NCBI RefSeq assembly: GCF_027887165.1 | Contig: NC_077228.1 | Span: forward strand, 102,457,362-102,521,361 | Source of the DNA: Monodelphis domestica | Lineage: Eukaryota; Chordata; Mammalia; Didelphimorphia; Didelphidae | Direction of reading: 5' to 3' | DNA length: 64,000 nucleotides | Shown here: positions 1-10,739 of the stretch, in pieces | Position numbering within the stretch: the stretch's first letter is position 1 | Layout: the number at the start of each line of letters is the position of its first letter | Translations under genes and position numbers: made by a program | Notes under the pieces: model-generated | Seen by the model: only the letters and a program-made list of their open reading frames with translations | Told to the model about the DNA's origin: nothing | Database searches by the model: none

Positions 1-160
1 AGATAAGGAAAAAGACTTGTACAAGAATATTCATAGCTGCACTCTTTGTGGTGGCAAAAAATTGGAAAACAAGGGGATGCCCATCAATTGGGGAATGGCT
101 GAACAAACTGTGGTATATGTTGGTGATGGAACACTATTGTGCTAAAAGGAATAATAAAGT
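1..160 (+). mobile_element. L1 LINE fragment, ORF2 C-terminal coding region, cut by window edge
   Basis: This reads in the plus direction as the C-terminal end of a marsupial L1 ORF2 (residues such as FVVAKNWK and GEWLNK can be read). It stops abruptly at 160, where a second, less diverged L1 copy begins again at the same internal point. It differs from the following copy at about 10 of 134 positions, so it comes from a different L1 copy. The left part lies outside the window. Confidence 0.8.
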
Positions 161-755
161 ATATTCATAGCTGCGCTCTTTGTGGTAGCCAAAAATTGGA
201 AAATGAGGGGGTGCCCATCAATTGGAGAATGGCTGAACAAATTGTGGTATATATTGGTGATGGAATACTATTGTGCTAAAAGGAATAATAAAGTAGAGGA
301 ATTCCATGGAGACTGGAACAACCTCCAGGAAGTGATGCAGAGTGAAAGGAGCAGAGCCAGGAGAACATTGTACACAGAGACTGATACATTGTGTACAATC
401 GAAGGTAATGGACTTCTCCATAAATGGCAATGCAGTGTCCCTGAACAATCTCCAGGGATCTAAAAAACACTATCCACAAGCAGAGGATAAACTGTGGGAG
501 TAAAAATACCAATGAAAAGCAACTGCTTGACTACAGGGGTGGAGGAAATATGACTGAGGAGAGACTCTAAATGAAAACTCTACCAACAACATGGAAATGG
601 GTTTGAATCAAGAACACATGTGATACCCAGTGGAATTGCGCGTGAGCTATGGGAGAGGTGGTGGGAGGGAGGGGAGGGAAGAAAAGAAAATGATCTTTGT
701 TTCCAATGAATAATGTTTGGAAATGACCAAATAAAAATAATGTTTAAAATTTTTT
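161..755 (+). mobile_element. L1 LINE 3' end (ORF2 C-terminus plus 3' UTR)
   Basis: This carries the ORF2 C-terminus (open to a stop near 463), an L1 3' UTR with the purine-rich stretch near 655-690, an AATAAA signal and an A-rich tail. It is almost base-for-base the same as 3112-3693. The only substitution I saw is at about 580 (C here, T in the other copy). It was inserted into, or recombined with, the L1 fragment at 1-160. Confidence 0.85.
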
Positions 756-1029
756 AAAAATAATAATAATTGGGAGAAGGATCAGGAAAGGGTTCATGTA
801 AAATGTTACAACTTTATGGTGTCACAAACAAAACTATGGATGCCAAGAGTTGGAATTAAGTAGTCATTTCAGGCACCGTGATTATAGAGCTCAAATTTGA
901 AGACCAGAAAATTATTAGTCAGCCCGTTTTTTAAAACCCTAAATTAACAAATTATTGCTCGCCACAAAACTAAGGTTTTCAGGCTTCCATTTTCTAGAGT
1001 AAACAGAGAAATGAACTGTTCCTATGTCT
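756..1029. other. Intronic sequence, nothing recognised
   Basis: AT-rich sequence between two repeats, inside KIF14 intron 2. I see no open frame with coding character, no splice-flanked exon and no repeat family that I can name. Confidence 0.4.
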
Positions 1030-1300
1030 GGGTAGTTCTGGAAGACTACCCTGGCTATAATGCACCCTTTCTTTCAATGCCTCAGAGTCCCTCTTTCTCC
1101 CTTTAAGATGCAGTTCAAGCCCTATCTTCTGCATGAAGCCTTTCCTGGCTTCTTCAGAATAGTGTCCTCCCTCCCAAACTACCTTGCAGTCAACTATTTT
1201 TTGTATGTTTGTTTTATTGGTTTCATATTTATGCAGTTTTTATTTTTATGTACTTGTTGCCTTTCTATTAAAGTCAACCAGCAATTAACTAAAAAAAAAA
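1030..1300 (+). mobile_element. L2-type LINE 3' end
   Basis: It has the typical order of an L2 tail: a segment like 'cagttcaagccctatcttctgc', then 'gaagcctttcctgg', then the TTTGTATG/TTTGTTTTATT segment. It is old and diverged, and the short open frames in it have no coding meaning. Confidence 0.6.
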
Positions 1301-1395
1301 ACTGTTGTTATTAGCTGGGCAGCAAAAAGAAGTATACTTAGAGGGAACAGCAACAAACTGTATAGGATGAAAGGACAAGACAAATAAGTATATAG

Positions 1396-1462
1396 ATATA
1401 TGCATGCAAAAATACATATGCATGAGTATGCATATATATATACATACATATATATATATATA
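1396..1462. repeat. TA/CATA-rich simple repeat
   Basis: Alternating purine-pyrimidine sequence made of ATATGCATG and (TA)n/(CATA)n units. It lies at the left border of the internally deleted L1. Confidence 0.7.
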
Positions 1463-3710
1463 AAACTAGAGCTTAAAAATAGGTTAATAGTAAAAGAAAT
1501 GGGAAAAGAAACAAATGGGGGTAAATTTATATGTCATAAAGAAGCTCATGGTGGGGGGGGGGGGAGAACATCAATACACTGGAAGGGTAAAGAGGTCAGA
1601 GACAGGAAATACTCAACTTTTATGTGATTTGAAAGTGACTCAAAGAGGGAAAAACAATCCAATCCATTGGGGGCAGAGAATAGATTTGCACCCTATAGGG
1701 GAGTAGAAGGGTAACAAACGGTCTGGTGGGGAGGGAAGCAGTACAAGAGAGGGAGGGAGTGGGGGGGGGGTTAATTTTAGAAAGACTACAGGGAAAATAA
1801 GGGGGGGATAATTGGGAGGGGGGTAGAAAGGGAAGTAAAATAAGGGTGGGAACAAGGGGGACTGTTCAAAAGCAAACATTGGTGTAGAAGGAAATAGTGA
1901 AAGAAGAAAAGGCAGGTAAAGGAGCAGAAATCAAAATGCTGAGAAATACACAGCTAGTAATCATAACTCTGAATGTGAATGGAATGAACTCACCCATAAA
2001 ACGCAAGCGAATAGCAGAGTGGATTAGAGTCCAAAACCCTACCATATGCTGTCTACAAGAAACACATATGAGAAAGGTAGACACACATAGGGTGAAAGTA
2101 AGAGGGTGGAGCCAAATCTATTGGGCATCAACTGACAAAAAGAAGGAAAAAATGCAAAGGAAGGAAGACTTGCAGTCCCAGATCTCAAACTATACTATAA
2201 AGCAGCAGTCATCAAAACAATTTGGTACTGGCTAAGAGACAGAAAGGAGGATCAGTGGAATAGACTTGGCGTAAATGATCTCAGCAAGACAGTTTATGAC
2301 AAACCCAAAGACCCCAGCTTTTGGGGCAAAAATCCATTATTTGATAAAAACTGCTGGGAAAATTGAAGACAGTGTGGGAGAGATTAGGTTTGGATTAACA
2401 CCTCACACCCTACACCAAGATAAATTCAGAATGGGTGAATGACTTGAACATAAAGAAGGAAACTATAAGTAAATTAGGTGACCACAGAATAGTATACATG
2501 TCAGACCTTTGGGAAGGGAAAGGTTTTAAAACCAAGCAAGACTTAGAGTCACAAAATGTAAAATAAATAATTTTGACTACATCAAATTAAAAAGTTTTTG
2601 TACAAACAAAACCAATGTAACTAAAATCAGAAGGGTAGCAACAAATTGGGAAAAAATCTTCATAAAAACCTCTGACAAAGGTTTAATTACTCAAATTTAC
2701 AAAGAGCTAAATCAATTGTACAAAAAATTAAGCCATTCTCCAATTGATAAATGGGCAAGGCACATGAACAGGCAGTTCTCAGCCAAAGAAATCAAAACTA
2801 TTAATAAGCACATGAAAAAGTGTTCTACATCTCTTATAATCAGAGAGATGCAAATCAAAAGAACTCTGAGGTATCACCTCACACCTAGCAGACTGGCTAA
2901 CATAATAGCTATGGAAAGTAAATGCTGAAGGGGATGTGGCAAAGTAGGGACACTAATTCATTGCTGGTGGAGTTGTGAATTGATCCAACCATTCTGGAGG
3001 GCAATTTGGAACTATGTCCAAAGGGTGCTAAAAGACTGTCTGCCCTTTGATCCAGCCATAGCACTACTGGGCTTGTACCCCAAAGAGATAAGGAAAAAGA
3101 CTTGTACAAGAATATTCATAGCTGCGCTCTTTGTGGTAGCCAAAAATTGGAAAATGAGGGGGTGCCCATCAATTGGAGAATGGCTGAACAAATTGTGGTA
3201 TATATTGGTGATGGAATACTATTGTGCTAAAAGGAATAATAAAGTAGAGGAATTCCATGGAGACTGGAACAACCTCCAGGAAGTGATGCAGAGTGAAAGG
3301 AGCAGAGCCAGGAGAACATTGTACACAGAGACTGATACATTGTGTACAATCGAAGGTAATGGACTTCTCCATAAATGGCAATGCAGTGTCCCTGAACAAT
3401 CTCCAGGGATCTAAAAAACACTATCCACAAGCAGAGGATAAACTGTGGGAGTAAAAATACCAATGAAAAGCAACTGCTTGACTACAGGGGTGGAGGAAAT
3501 ATGACTGAGGAGAGACTCTAAATGAAAACTTTACCAACAACATGGAAATGGGTTTGAATCAAGAACACATGTGATACCCAGTGGAATTGCGCGTGAGCTA
3601 TGGGAGAGGTGGTGGGAGGGAGGGGAGGGAAGAAAAGAAAATGATCTTTGTTTCCAATGAATAATGTTTGGAAATGACCAAATAAAAAATTTAAAAAAAA
3701 GGAAAAAAAA
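1463..3710 (+). mobile_element. Internally deleted L1 LINE (5' part, ORF2 endonuclease start, ORF2 3' end, 3' UTR)
   Basis: The G-rich segment 1550-1880 matches the region preceding ORF2 in marsupial L1. ORF2 begins near 1937 with the endonuclease start (ITLNVNGMNSP, then LQETHM). At about 2140-2150, just after the YWASTDKKK motif, the sequence jumps to the far 3' part of ORF2 (LKLYYKA-like motif, then WYWL). The rest of the endonuclease and the whole reverse transcriptase domain are missing, roughly 2.4 kb by comparison with the family. ORF2 then reads with a few frame changes to a stop near 3414, followed by the 3' UTR and AATAAA near 3681. It cannot be autonomous. The 5' limit is uncertain. 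Confidence 0.75.
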
Positions 3711-4700
3711 TTCCATTATATGCCAGACACTGTGTGAAGTGCTACAGGCACACAAAAAAGGCAAAAACAGTCAAGACCCTTGAGGAGCTCACAGTCTAAC
3801 AGTGAAAACAATATGCAAACAAGGTATTTACAGGTAAACAGGATAAACTAAAGATCATGTCAGAGGGAAGGTTTGATTATGGATGGCTGGAAAGAACTTC
3901 TTGTAAAAGGTGGGATTTTAGTTGAGACTTTAAAGAAGCAAGGAATCCAGGAGGCAGAGACAAAATTCCAGGAATGGGGGTATAGATACTGAAAATGTAC
4001 AGAGTTGGGAGATGGAGAGCCTTCAGAGAAAATCAAGAAGGAGACGAAAGTAACTGGATGTACACAGAGGAGAGTCAGGTGTAACACTAGAAAAGTAGAA
4101 GGAGGCCAGATTATAAAGGGAGCTAAAAGCCAAAAAACAAAAACAAAAAAACAAAGATTTTAGATTTGATCTTAGAGACACTAAAGTCATAGAAGAGTTT
4201 TCAAAAGGAGAGTAACATAGTCAAACCTGTGCTTTAGGGAGATCAGTCTGGTAGCTGATAGACTGTAGTGAGGAAAGATTTGAGGCAGACAGACCAAGTA
4301 GAAAGGTTTTGCATTGGTCCAGGAGTAAGGTAATAAGGGCCTACATCAGAATGGGAACAGTGTCAGAGAAGGGAAGGGGGAGAATATGAGAGATGTTACA
4401 AAGGAAGAAATGATAGGACTTGGCACCAGATTGAATGGAGGGGAAGGAGGGCAGTGAGAGTGAAGAGTCCAGAATGACACCTACATTGCAATAGAAGGAT
4501 GGAGGTATCCTTTACAGTTAAAAAAAAAAAAGTGGGGGATTTGGTGGGAAAGTTAATAAGTACAGTTTAGGACATGTGGATTTTAAGGTATCTATAGGAT
4601 ATCCAGTTCAAGATGTCCAATAGGCAGCTGAAAATTCAAGTATTGGAGCCTTTATATGTGAAATGGGATGGGAATGGAGGTAGATAACCTCTAAGGGATC
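3711..4700 (+). mobile_element. Old marsupial interspersed repeat, family not named
   Basis: This shows the order 'ccagacactgtgtgaagtgc', 'gaggagctcacagtctaa', a 'ggtgggattttagttgagac' segment, a 'ggagagccttcagag' segment and 'gagatcagtctggtagctga'. The same series recurs in this window at about 6040-6500, 16890-17200 and 62980-64000, so it is a real dispersed family. I cannot name it with certainty. Confidence 0.55.
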
Positions 4701-4904
4701 TTCAAGCTCTAAATCTACATTTATACATAGTAAAGCACTTAACATTTGTTAAACTGAATTGTAGACTCCCTTCCAAATCTAATACTCTATGATTCTATGA
4801 TATCAAACTTTAATTATCCCCTTCAGGAAGTTTATCAGCATTGTTGCAACTATTTTGAAGATTTTTCTGTTACTTTCACTGTTGATGTTAACTTCATTAA
4901 ATTA

Positions 4905-5050
4905 AAAATATAACATATATAACTCAGTGGAATTGTTTGTCAACTTCAGGATGGGGAGGGAAGAGGAGAGAGAGACAACATGAATCATGTAACCTTGGAA
5001 AACAAATTACTGGAATAAAATGAAAAAAATTATAATTTTTTAAAACAAAA
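4905..5050 (+). mobile_element. L1 3' tail fragment
   Basis: It has the L1 3' UTR signature: 'actcagtggaattg', a G/A-rich stretch, 'catgaatcatgtaacc', then an AATAAA and A-rich end. It is short and diverged. Confidence 0.6.
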
Positions 5051-5379
5051 AAGTTACAAATATATATAATTTAAATAAATCAATTTATTTACAACTGCTA
5101 AAAGTCTGCTATAGATCTGGGTCCATTAAACTGACATCTTGAAAATATTAAATATACTGAATTCCAGCTAACTTCTGACCTTACCAATGTGTAACAAGCT
5201 GCTGTACACAAAGTATTTTTAAGGATTATTTTAAGTGTAATGTTAAAGTAGTTACTATCTAATCATTTCCAATGCAAGACTAGTTCCCAAAGATATGCTA
5301 TTTCTCCATTATTCTAAATACTTTAATAAATGCAGCACATATTCAGAAAGTATTTTCTTCACAAAAATTTCTTACATAA

Positions 5380-5560
5380 GTAATTACCACTAGTATTTAC
5401 TAAGTACCTACTATGTGTCAGGCACTGCACCATGCTCAAGGGATAAAAAGACAAAAGTTCAATAGTCCTTGTACTCAAAAGCCTTACATTCTATGGATAA
5501 ATTCAAGTTTTATAGTCTCTATTTTACAGATAAGGCTCAGGGATTTATTTGTGGTCAGAG
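5380..5560 (+). mobile_element. MIR-like or related dispersed repeat fragment
   Basis: It contains the core 'ctatgtgtcaggcactgc' followed by 'gccttacattctatgg', a common motif of old mammalian repeats. The neighbouring sequence at 5051-5379 and 5561-6039 is AT-rich intron without a recognisable gene; parts of 5640-5830 resemble an L2 tail. Confidence 0.45.
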
Positions 5561-6039
5561 GGCTTTTGTAGGATCAAAATAATTCTCCTGATTACAAATC
5601 ACCCAAACAAGCACCTTTCAGAAAAATAGGAAATCACAAATACCATTTAGTTTTACTCAATTCTACATAGTCCATTCTAGGTACTCCCTTTTACTTAAAT
5701 CCACTTCCTTGCTATTTCAAGGCTTTTCTGCTTAGCACTTACCCTTTAGGTTAAATTCTTGCTAGTCTGCCCTAATTCTGTCCCTCACGCTCTGGTTAAA
5801 ATCCATCTTTAAGCCCATTAGTTTTTAGAAAATGAAAGATATTTTCTTTTCTGGCCCCAGGTATTCCCTCCATTGACCCACCATAAACCCCACAATAACA
5901 ATTGTTATTAACAAATTGGCCTTAACAATTTGGTCGATATCTCCCTTCACATGTAACTTCTGATTTGCTTTTTGCCTCATATTTTTGTTCCCTCACCCAG
6001 CAACATTCTCTGTGTTTGATTTTTAAGTTATCAATTAGT

Positions 6040-6500
6040 CAATAAGTATTTATTAAATCTGTATTATATGCCAAGTACTAAGTCTAAGGACATAAAAATA
6101 AAACCAAACAGCCTCTGCCCACAAGGAGCTTGCATTCAACAATGTACAGAGGCATATTAAGATATGTACGAAGCAGACAGAAGAGACAATGGCTTAAATA
6201 TCTGGGAAACAAGGAAAGGTGTCTTGCTGAAGGTGGCACTTGTGTTAGCTAAGTCTTGAAACAAACTTAGGGAATTCACAAGGCAGAGGTGAGGAAGGAT
6301 AGAACTCTAGGCACAGGGAACAGTCAGCACAAAGGCAAAGAGATGAGAGATGAAGAATGAGAGTACAGGTAGACCAGTCTGGTTAGTCCTTTTAGAGAAC
6401 ATGGAATAAGAAAGTGTAAAAAAGTCCAGAAGGGCAAGAAGGAACCAGATTGAAAAGGGCTTTAAAATGCCAAACAAATGTGTTTATATTTAATCCAAGA
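6040..6500 (+). mobile_element. Second copy of the unnamed marsupial repeat
   Basis: It matches the series seen at 3711-4700: 'tatgccaagtactaag', 'cacaaggagcttgcattc', 'gtcttgctgaaggtgg' and 'tagaccagtctggtta'. Confidence 0.5.
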
Positions 6501-6519
6501 GGAAAGAAAGGACAAAAGA

Positions 6520-6730
6520 AAGCAAGCATTTATCAAACATCCTACATGTCAAGCACTATGCACTTTACAAATGTTATCTCATTTGATATGACCTGGAAAG
6601 TTGTTGTCATTATCTCCATTTTACAGCTGAGGAAACTCAGACAAGCAGTTAAGAAAAATGTCTGAAGCTAGATTTTAATTCAGTTCTTCTTGACTCCAAG
6701 TCCAATACCTAAGCAAGGCACCTTTTGCCT
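6520..6730 (-). mobile_element. MIR-type SINE
   Basis: It contains the reverse MIR core: 'gttatctcatttgatatgacc', then 'ccattttacagctgaggaaactc', then 'gactccaagtccaatacc'. The sequence from 6731 to 7240 is AT-rich intron with nothing that I recognise. Confidence 0.65.
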
Positions 6731-7244
6731 CAGACTTTAAAAAACACTTTTATTCTGCACCTCTTGGGGTCTGTTATAGTTGTTATTTCTTGACAGACTA
6801 GGTTCATGAATAAAGGGATAATGTCTTACATAGACTTTGTATCACCACCATCCTGCCTCCTAATCCCCACTCCTTAAGGGACTGGAGAAATATCCCACCT
6901 CCCTTTTTATTTATGTGCTAATGAACAGAGATAGAGGAAGTCATCAAACGTGGGTGAATATGGAACAATTCATGTAAATGTCACTTAATTTGGTCTTTAA
7001 AGAATGTGGAAGAATTCAATAGGCAAAGTAAGTAAAGCAATCCTACCAGGCATAAGGCATTAAATAAAGAAGAACATGGAGGTTGAAAAGAGAATTTTAT
7101 ATTTATATACATATACACACACAGCGTAGGTCATGTAACTACTTAACTAAACATACATTTTCATCATGTAATTCCTTAATTCCCTATTTACCTGCCAAAG
7201 TAAATTTCATTCCTGGCTTTTAAGGTCCTCTAAGTTCCACCCTC

Positions 7245-7410
7245 AATAGAATGATTTAAAATCCAGGAGACAAGAGTGGAGTCTTGACACACACTTATTA
7301 GATGGATGACCCTGAGCAAGTTATTAACCTTTCTCAGCTTGTTTCTTCATATATAAAATGAGAGAGGTGGATCAAAGTCCAATGGTCCCTTTCTAGCTCT
7401 AGATCTAAGG
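7245..7410 (+). mobile_element. MIR-type SINE
   Basis: Forward MIR signature: 'ggagtcttgacac', 'gatgaccctgagcaag', 'taaaatgagagaggtggatc'. The next stretch, 7411-7600, resembles an internal L2 segment. Confidence 0.55.
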
Positions 7411-7600
7411 CCTTGTGATCCTACTCTCTTCCATGAATACTACATTGTATCAAATTGGACTACTCTCTATCTCCCAAATATGCCCCACCCTTTTCTACCT
7501 CTATGCCTTTGTTCATATTGCTCTATGTCTGCAAGGGTCCTTAGTCCCCTTCTTTACCTGCCAGAAACACTTGTGTGTGTATCCAAGACAAATGTAAAGG

Positions 7601-7790
7601 ATCTTGGAACCAGAAGGACCATGGGTTTCAACACTCACTAACTGGGTAACCAAGGGCAAGTCACTCAATCACTCAGTACTTTAGCATCCACATCTGCAAA
7701 ATAGGGGCCCATAATACTTCTACCTCCAATCCAAATGTTATTGTAAAGAAAGTACTTGTAAAATTTTATTACTATAAAAATACAATGTTA
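7601..7790 (+). mobile_element. MIR-type SINE
   Basis: Forward SINE signature: 'ggaaccagaaggaccatggg', 'gggcaagtcactcaatcac', 'ctgcaaaataggggcc'. It lies about 80 bases beyond the KIF14 exon 2 donor, inside intron 2. Confidence 0.6.
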
Positions 7791-7866
7791 TTGTTTGTCA
7801 AAAGTAGATGAAAAATATATGTATTTGTTATTATTTTGGATTTTGATGAGTAAAGTACATACATAC

Positions 7867-9050
7867 CTGCTGCTGAAGGGTCTTACTCGTACAGCCACTG
7901 TCACTTGACTATTCTCTACCTTTAAAAGATTTGATTGTCTAAAAGTATTGTAAATTATAGTTTCTTCTTTCAATAAGGTTTTTTCTTGTGATCTTTCCCT
8001 TTTATTTTCAAGAAAAGAACTAGGTACGCTTTTTTGGTTTTGCATATTTTGAAAGCATGTTCTACTTTTTGAAATGGACAAAGCTGAGGTTCTCCCCTGA
8101 GGAGTACTCCATTTTGGTGTAAATTTGTTTTCTTCCATAATACATTGTCTGGATGTTCTTGGTTTTTCCAAGCTTCCAAACTTATTATTTATATTTTTCA
8201 TTGTTTCCTTTCCAGTACTTCTATTATTTAAATTTCCTGTTGTAATTATCTTTATATCTGATGTGTTTTGAATAGGCTTCATTACTGTTGAGTGTCCTAA
8301 TCTACTAACTTCATTCTGACTTTGTGACTCAAATACTTGAGAAACAGAGCATTTATCATGTAAAATGTTTCCATTTTCTGCATTTGGAACTGAACATTTT
8401 TCTTTGCTCTTTTCATCAGCAGTTGTTTTTCTTCGTTCTATATTTTCAAATACAGGGGAAATAGATTTAACAAAAGAGTGTTTATCAGAATTTGCTGTCT
8501 TTAGATTTTTATTGCTCTGGTCCAAAGCAGACTTTTTATTGTCTATTATATCTGGTGCATTTTTATTTGTCTTACACTTTTCCAGAGAGTCTAATCTTAT
8601 ACGACGCTGCAATGTAAGTTGTTCTGTTGTTTCTTCGGTTTCTTCCTGAAGCTGACTACCAAGCAAAGGTGGTTCTTGAATTTTTCTAGTTCTTCTTTGA
8701 AGTGCCAACCTGCCTTCCAAGTTAGGTGTGAGAGGTTCATCTTGCACTTTTTTACAGGCTGAAATAACATAGGTTTTATTTATTTCTTTGATTTTACTTA
8801 AAGATTTAAATAATGAATTATTTTCACACTCTGGCATCTCTGACTTCATATGATGCTTAAGTCTGCTGCTTTGGGATGAATTACTTTGTGAAGATAAGCC
8901 AAGACCATCATTGCGATTTCGAATAATAGTTGTACCATACATTGACATATTAATAGCGAGAAGTCTTTTAAAAAGGACTCAAACTGTGGAATTTAAGCTC
9001 TTTGATATGCATTTGATTTTTGGTCTTTTCTTAATGACAGTCTTTAAAAT
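7867..9050 (-). CDS. KIF14: KIF14 exon 2 (first coding exon; 5' end of kinesin family member 14), gene incomplete in window
   Basis: KIF14 is a plus-end-directed mitotic kinesin that works with PRC1 and citron kinase at the central spindle and midbody. This exon carries codons 1 to 360 plus two bases. The start is the ATG at 8948-8946, with A at -3; the protein begins MSMYGT. The region is rich in S, K, N and E and looks disordered, with two conserved basic patches (LALQRRTRKI and LTLQRRIRLD), a conserved LTPN and GSLEKPRTS motif, then ENSQVTVAVRVRPF, which is the first strand of the motor domain. The exon ends inside an Arg codon at 7867 with donor GTATGT (phase 2), as in human KIF14 from memory. 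The acceptor is CTGACAG ending at 9051, after a good pyrimidine tract, leaving about 100 bases of 5' UTR. The P-loop and later exons are not in the window. The full protein is about 1,650 residues in human. Confidence 0.95.
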
Positions 9051-9299
9051 CTGTCAGATTCAAAGAAGAAGAAAAATTATATTTCAAACAAACTTAAAAG
9101 AAACATTTATAACAGAAAACATTTTAGAGTATTAAGTATCCTACTAAAGAAATCATACTATATATATATTAATAGGATGCTACTCAAATTAGAAAAGGGT
9201 AGGTGAGCTTTAGCAAATAACATCCTACAGAAGATCATGTCTTTATAGTAACACAAATGATTAAAGGTGTTAAATAAAAGATTCCACTGTGCTTATTAT

Positions 9300-10345
9300 T
9301 GTTCGTTGACTTTGAACAAGCCCTTGATTCTGTGGGACATAATGCAACCTTAAAGACTATCTTCAATAAGGCATCTCTAATGCATATTTAAATCACACAA
9401 TATTTCTTGAAAGATACTACAAAGAAAATTTAATTTGACAATACTTTGATTATATCAGTAGGAGACATATACTCACCAAAGAAAGAATGTTCAGTGAAAA
9501 ATGCAAAAGGAACAGGAATTACCTATAAATGGTGATGTATTGCAAATGCTTCTATTTGTAGATGACATTGTACTGATGTTATTGAGCCCAAGATCAGAGC
9601 CTTGTAAATAAGATTCATAATCACTTGAGTGTTCAGACTATCTATACAGAAAAAAAAAACAAGTAAATGTTTACCTGTTTTTTCAGACAATGATAGAGTG
9701 AGATAGTCAGTCCATCAACATATGCACTTTCAACAAGCAGTAAAGATGAATGATAAACTGGATCTGAAATTAAAAAGGGGAAGAGAACAGGAGAGATCAC
9801 TTTGAGGAAGTTCTGCAGTGATTATAATGATACTTAGCTTTTCCTCAAAATAAAACTATCATTTAACACCAGGAGTCTTCCAGTGATGTTATGTATCTGC
9901 GAATTATGGAAAAACACAATCTCCAAAGAATCAACATTAAAGGTCATCCAAAAGGCACTATAGATATATGTAATGGATATAGACTTCAATATGTTACCAG
10001 AGATGAATTATACACAAGAAACAGCACAAAAAAGCATAAGAGGAATATGAAATTCACTAGAAAAGGTGAGGTGATCAAGTAGCATTAACAAGAGAAAAGA
10101 GATTAAGAGTCTAGGAATAACAGTAGTATTTAAGTAATATTATAAAACCTAGAGGAAGGCCTCCAGCACACTAAGTAGACCTTCTGTCCGGAATGTATCG
10201 GTGAATATAGATAAGAATCACACAGACTGAAGTATAGAGGGAGTTAGAAGTATTCAAACTAGTGTCACAGATCCACTGAAATATTCTACTAAATCATACT
10301 TGGAGGGCTGTCAACAACCAAAGGATAAAGCCATCATGGCCACCT
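9300..10345 (+). pseudogene. Degenerate RTE-type LINE: reverse transcriptase C-terminal half
   Basis: Read with frameshifts in the plus direction, this gives a VDFEQALDSV motif at about 9307 (the RT motif around the first catalytic Asp) and then FVDDIVL at about 9556, the second catalytic motif with its paired Asp residues. Past the RT, segments such as KMNDKLDLKLK and a relic of the C-terminal domain (codons in 9891-10082) match the RTE clade. Many stops and frame shifts make it a fossil. The 3' part runs to about 10345 ('ggagggctgtcaacaaccaa') and is followed directly by a truncated L1. Confidence 0.65.
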
Positions 10346-10372
10346 CAAGCTTCTATTACATGCTTAAGTAGG

Positions 10373-10729
10373 ACGACCTTTCTCTATTAGCAGCAATGCA
10401 ATGATCCAGGACAATTCTGAGAGTCCTATGAGAAAGAACACCATCCACATTCAGAGGAAGAATTGTGGGAATAGAAACACAGAAAAAAAAAACAACTCCT
10501 TGATCACATGGGTTGATGGGGATATAGACTCTAAATGATCACACTAGTGTAAATATCACTAATATGGAAATAGTTCTTGATCAATGACACATGTAAAACC
10601 CAGTGGAATTGTGCTTCAGCTATGGGAGCAGGGTAGGGATAAGGCAGAGAAAGAATAAGAATCTTTTAACCACAGAAAAATATTCTAAATTAATTAAAAT
10701 TTTCCAAGACAAAAAATAATAAATAAAAA
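10373..10729 (+). mobile_element. 5'-truncated L1 3' UTR with target-site duplication
   Basis: It starts within the L1 3' region ('ctattagcagcaatgcaatg') and ends in AATAAATAAAAA. The flanking direct repeats are TTAAGTAGGA at 10363-10372 and again at 10730-10739, as expected from target-primed insertion. It is inserted next to the end of the RTE fossil. Confidence 0.8.
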
Positions 10730-10739
10730 TTAAGTAGGA

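Noticed and set aside
182..463. Small gene suggested by conserved identical frames at 182-463 and 2980-3414
   Set aside because: Both are the C-terminal part of L1 ORF2 in duplicated copies; the identity reflects the repeat.
7788..7866. Extension of the KIF14 frame past 7867 (YVCTLLIKIQ...)
   Set aside because: A consensus donor GTATGT lies at 7866-7861, and the residues beyond do not match the kinesin motor, which should continue with a REK-like segment; this is intron read-through.
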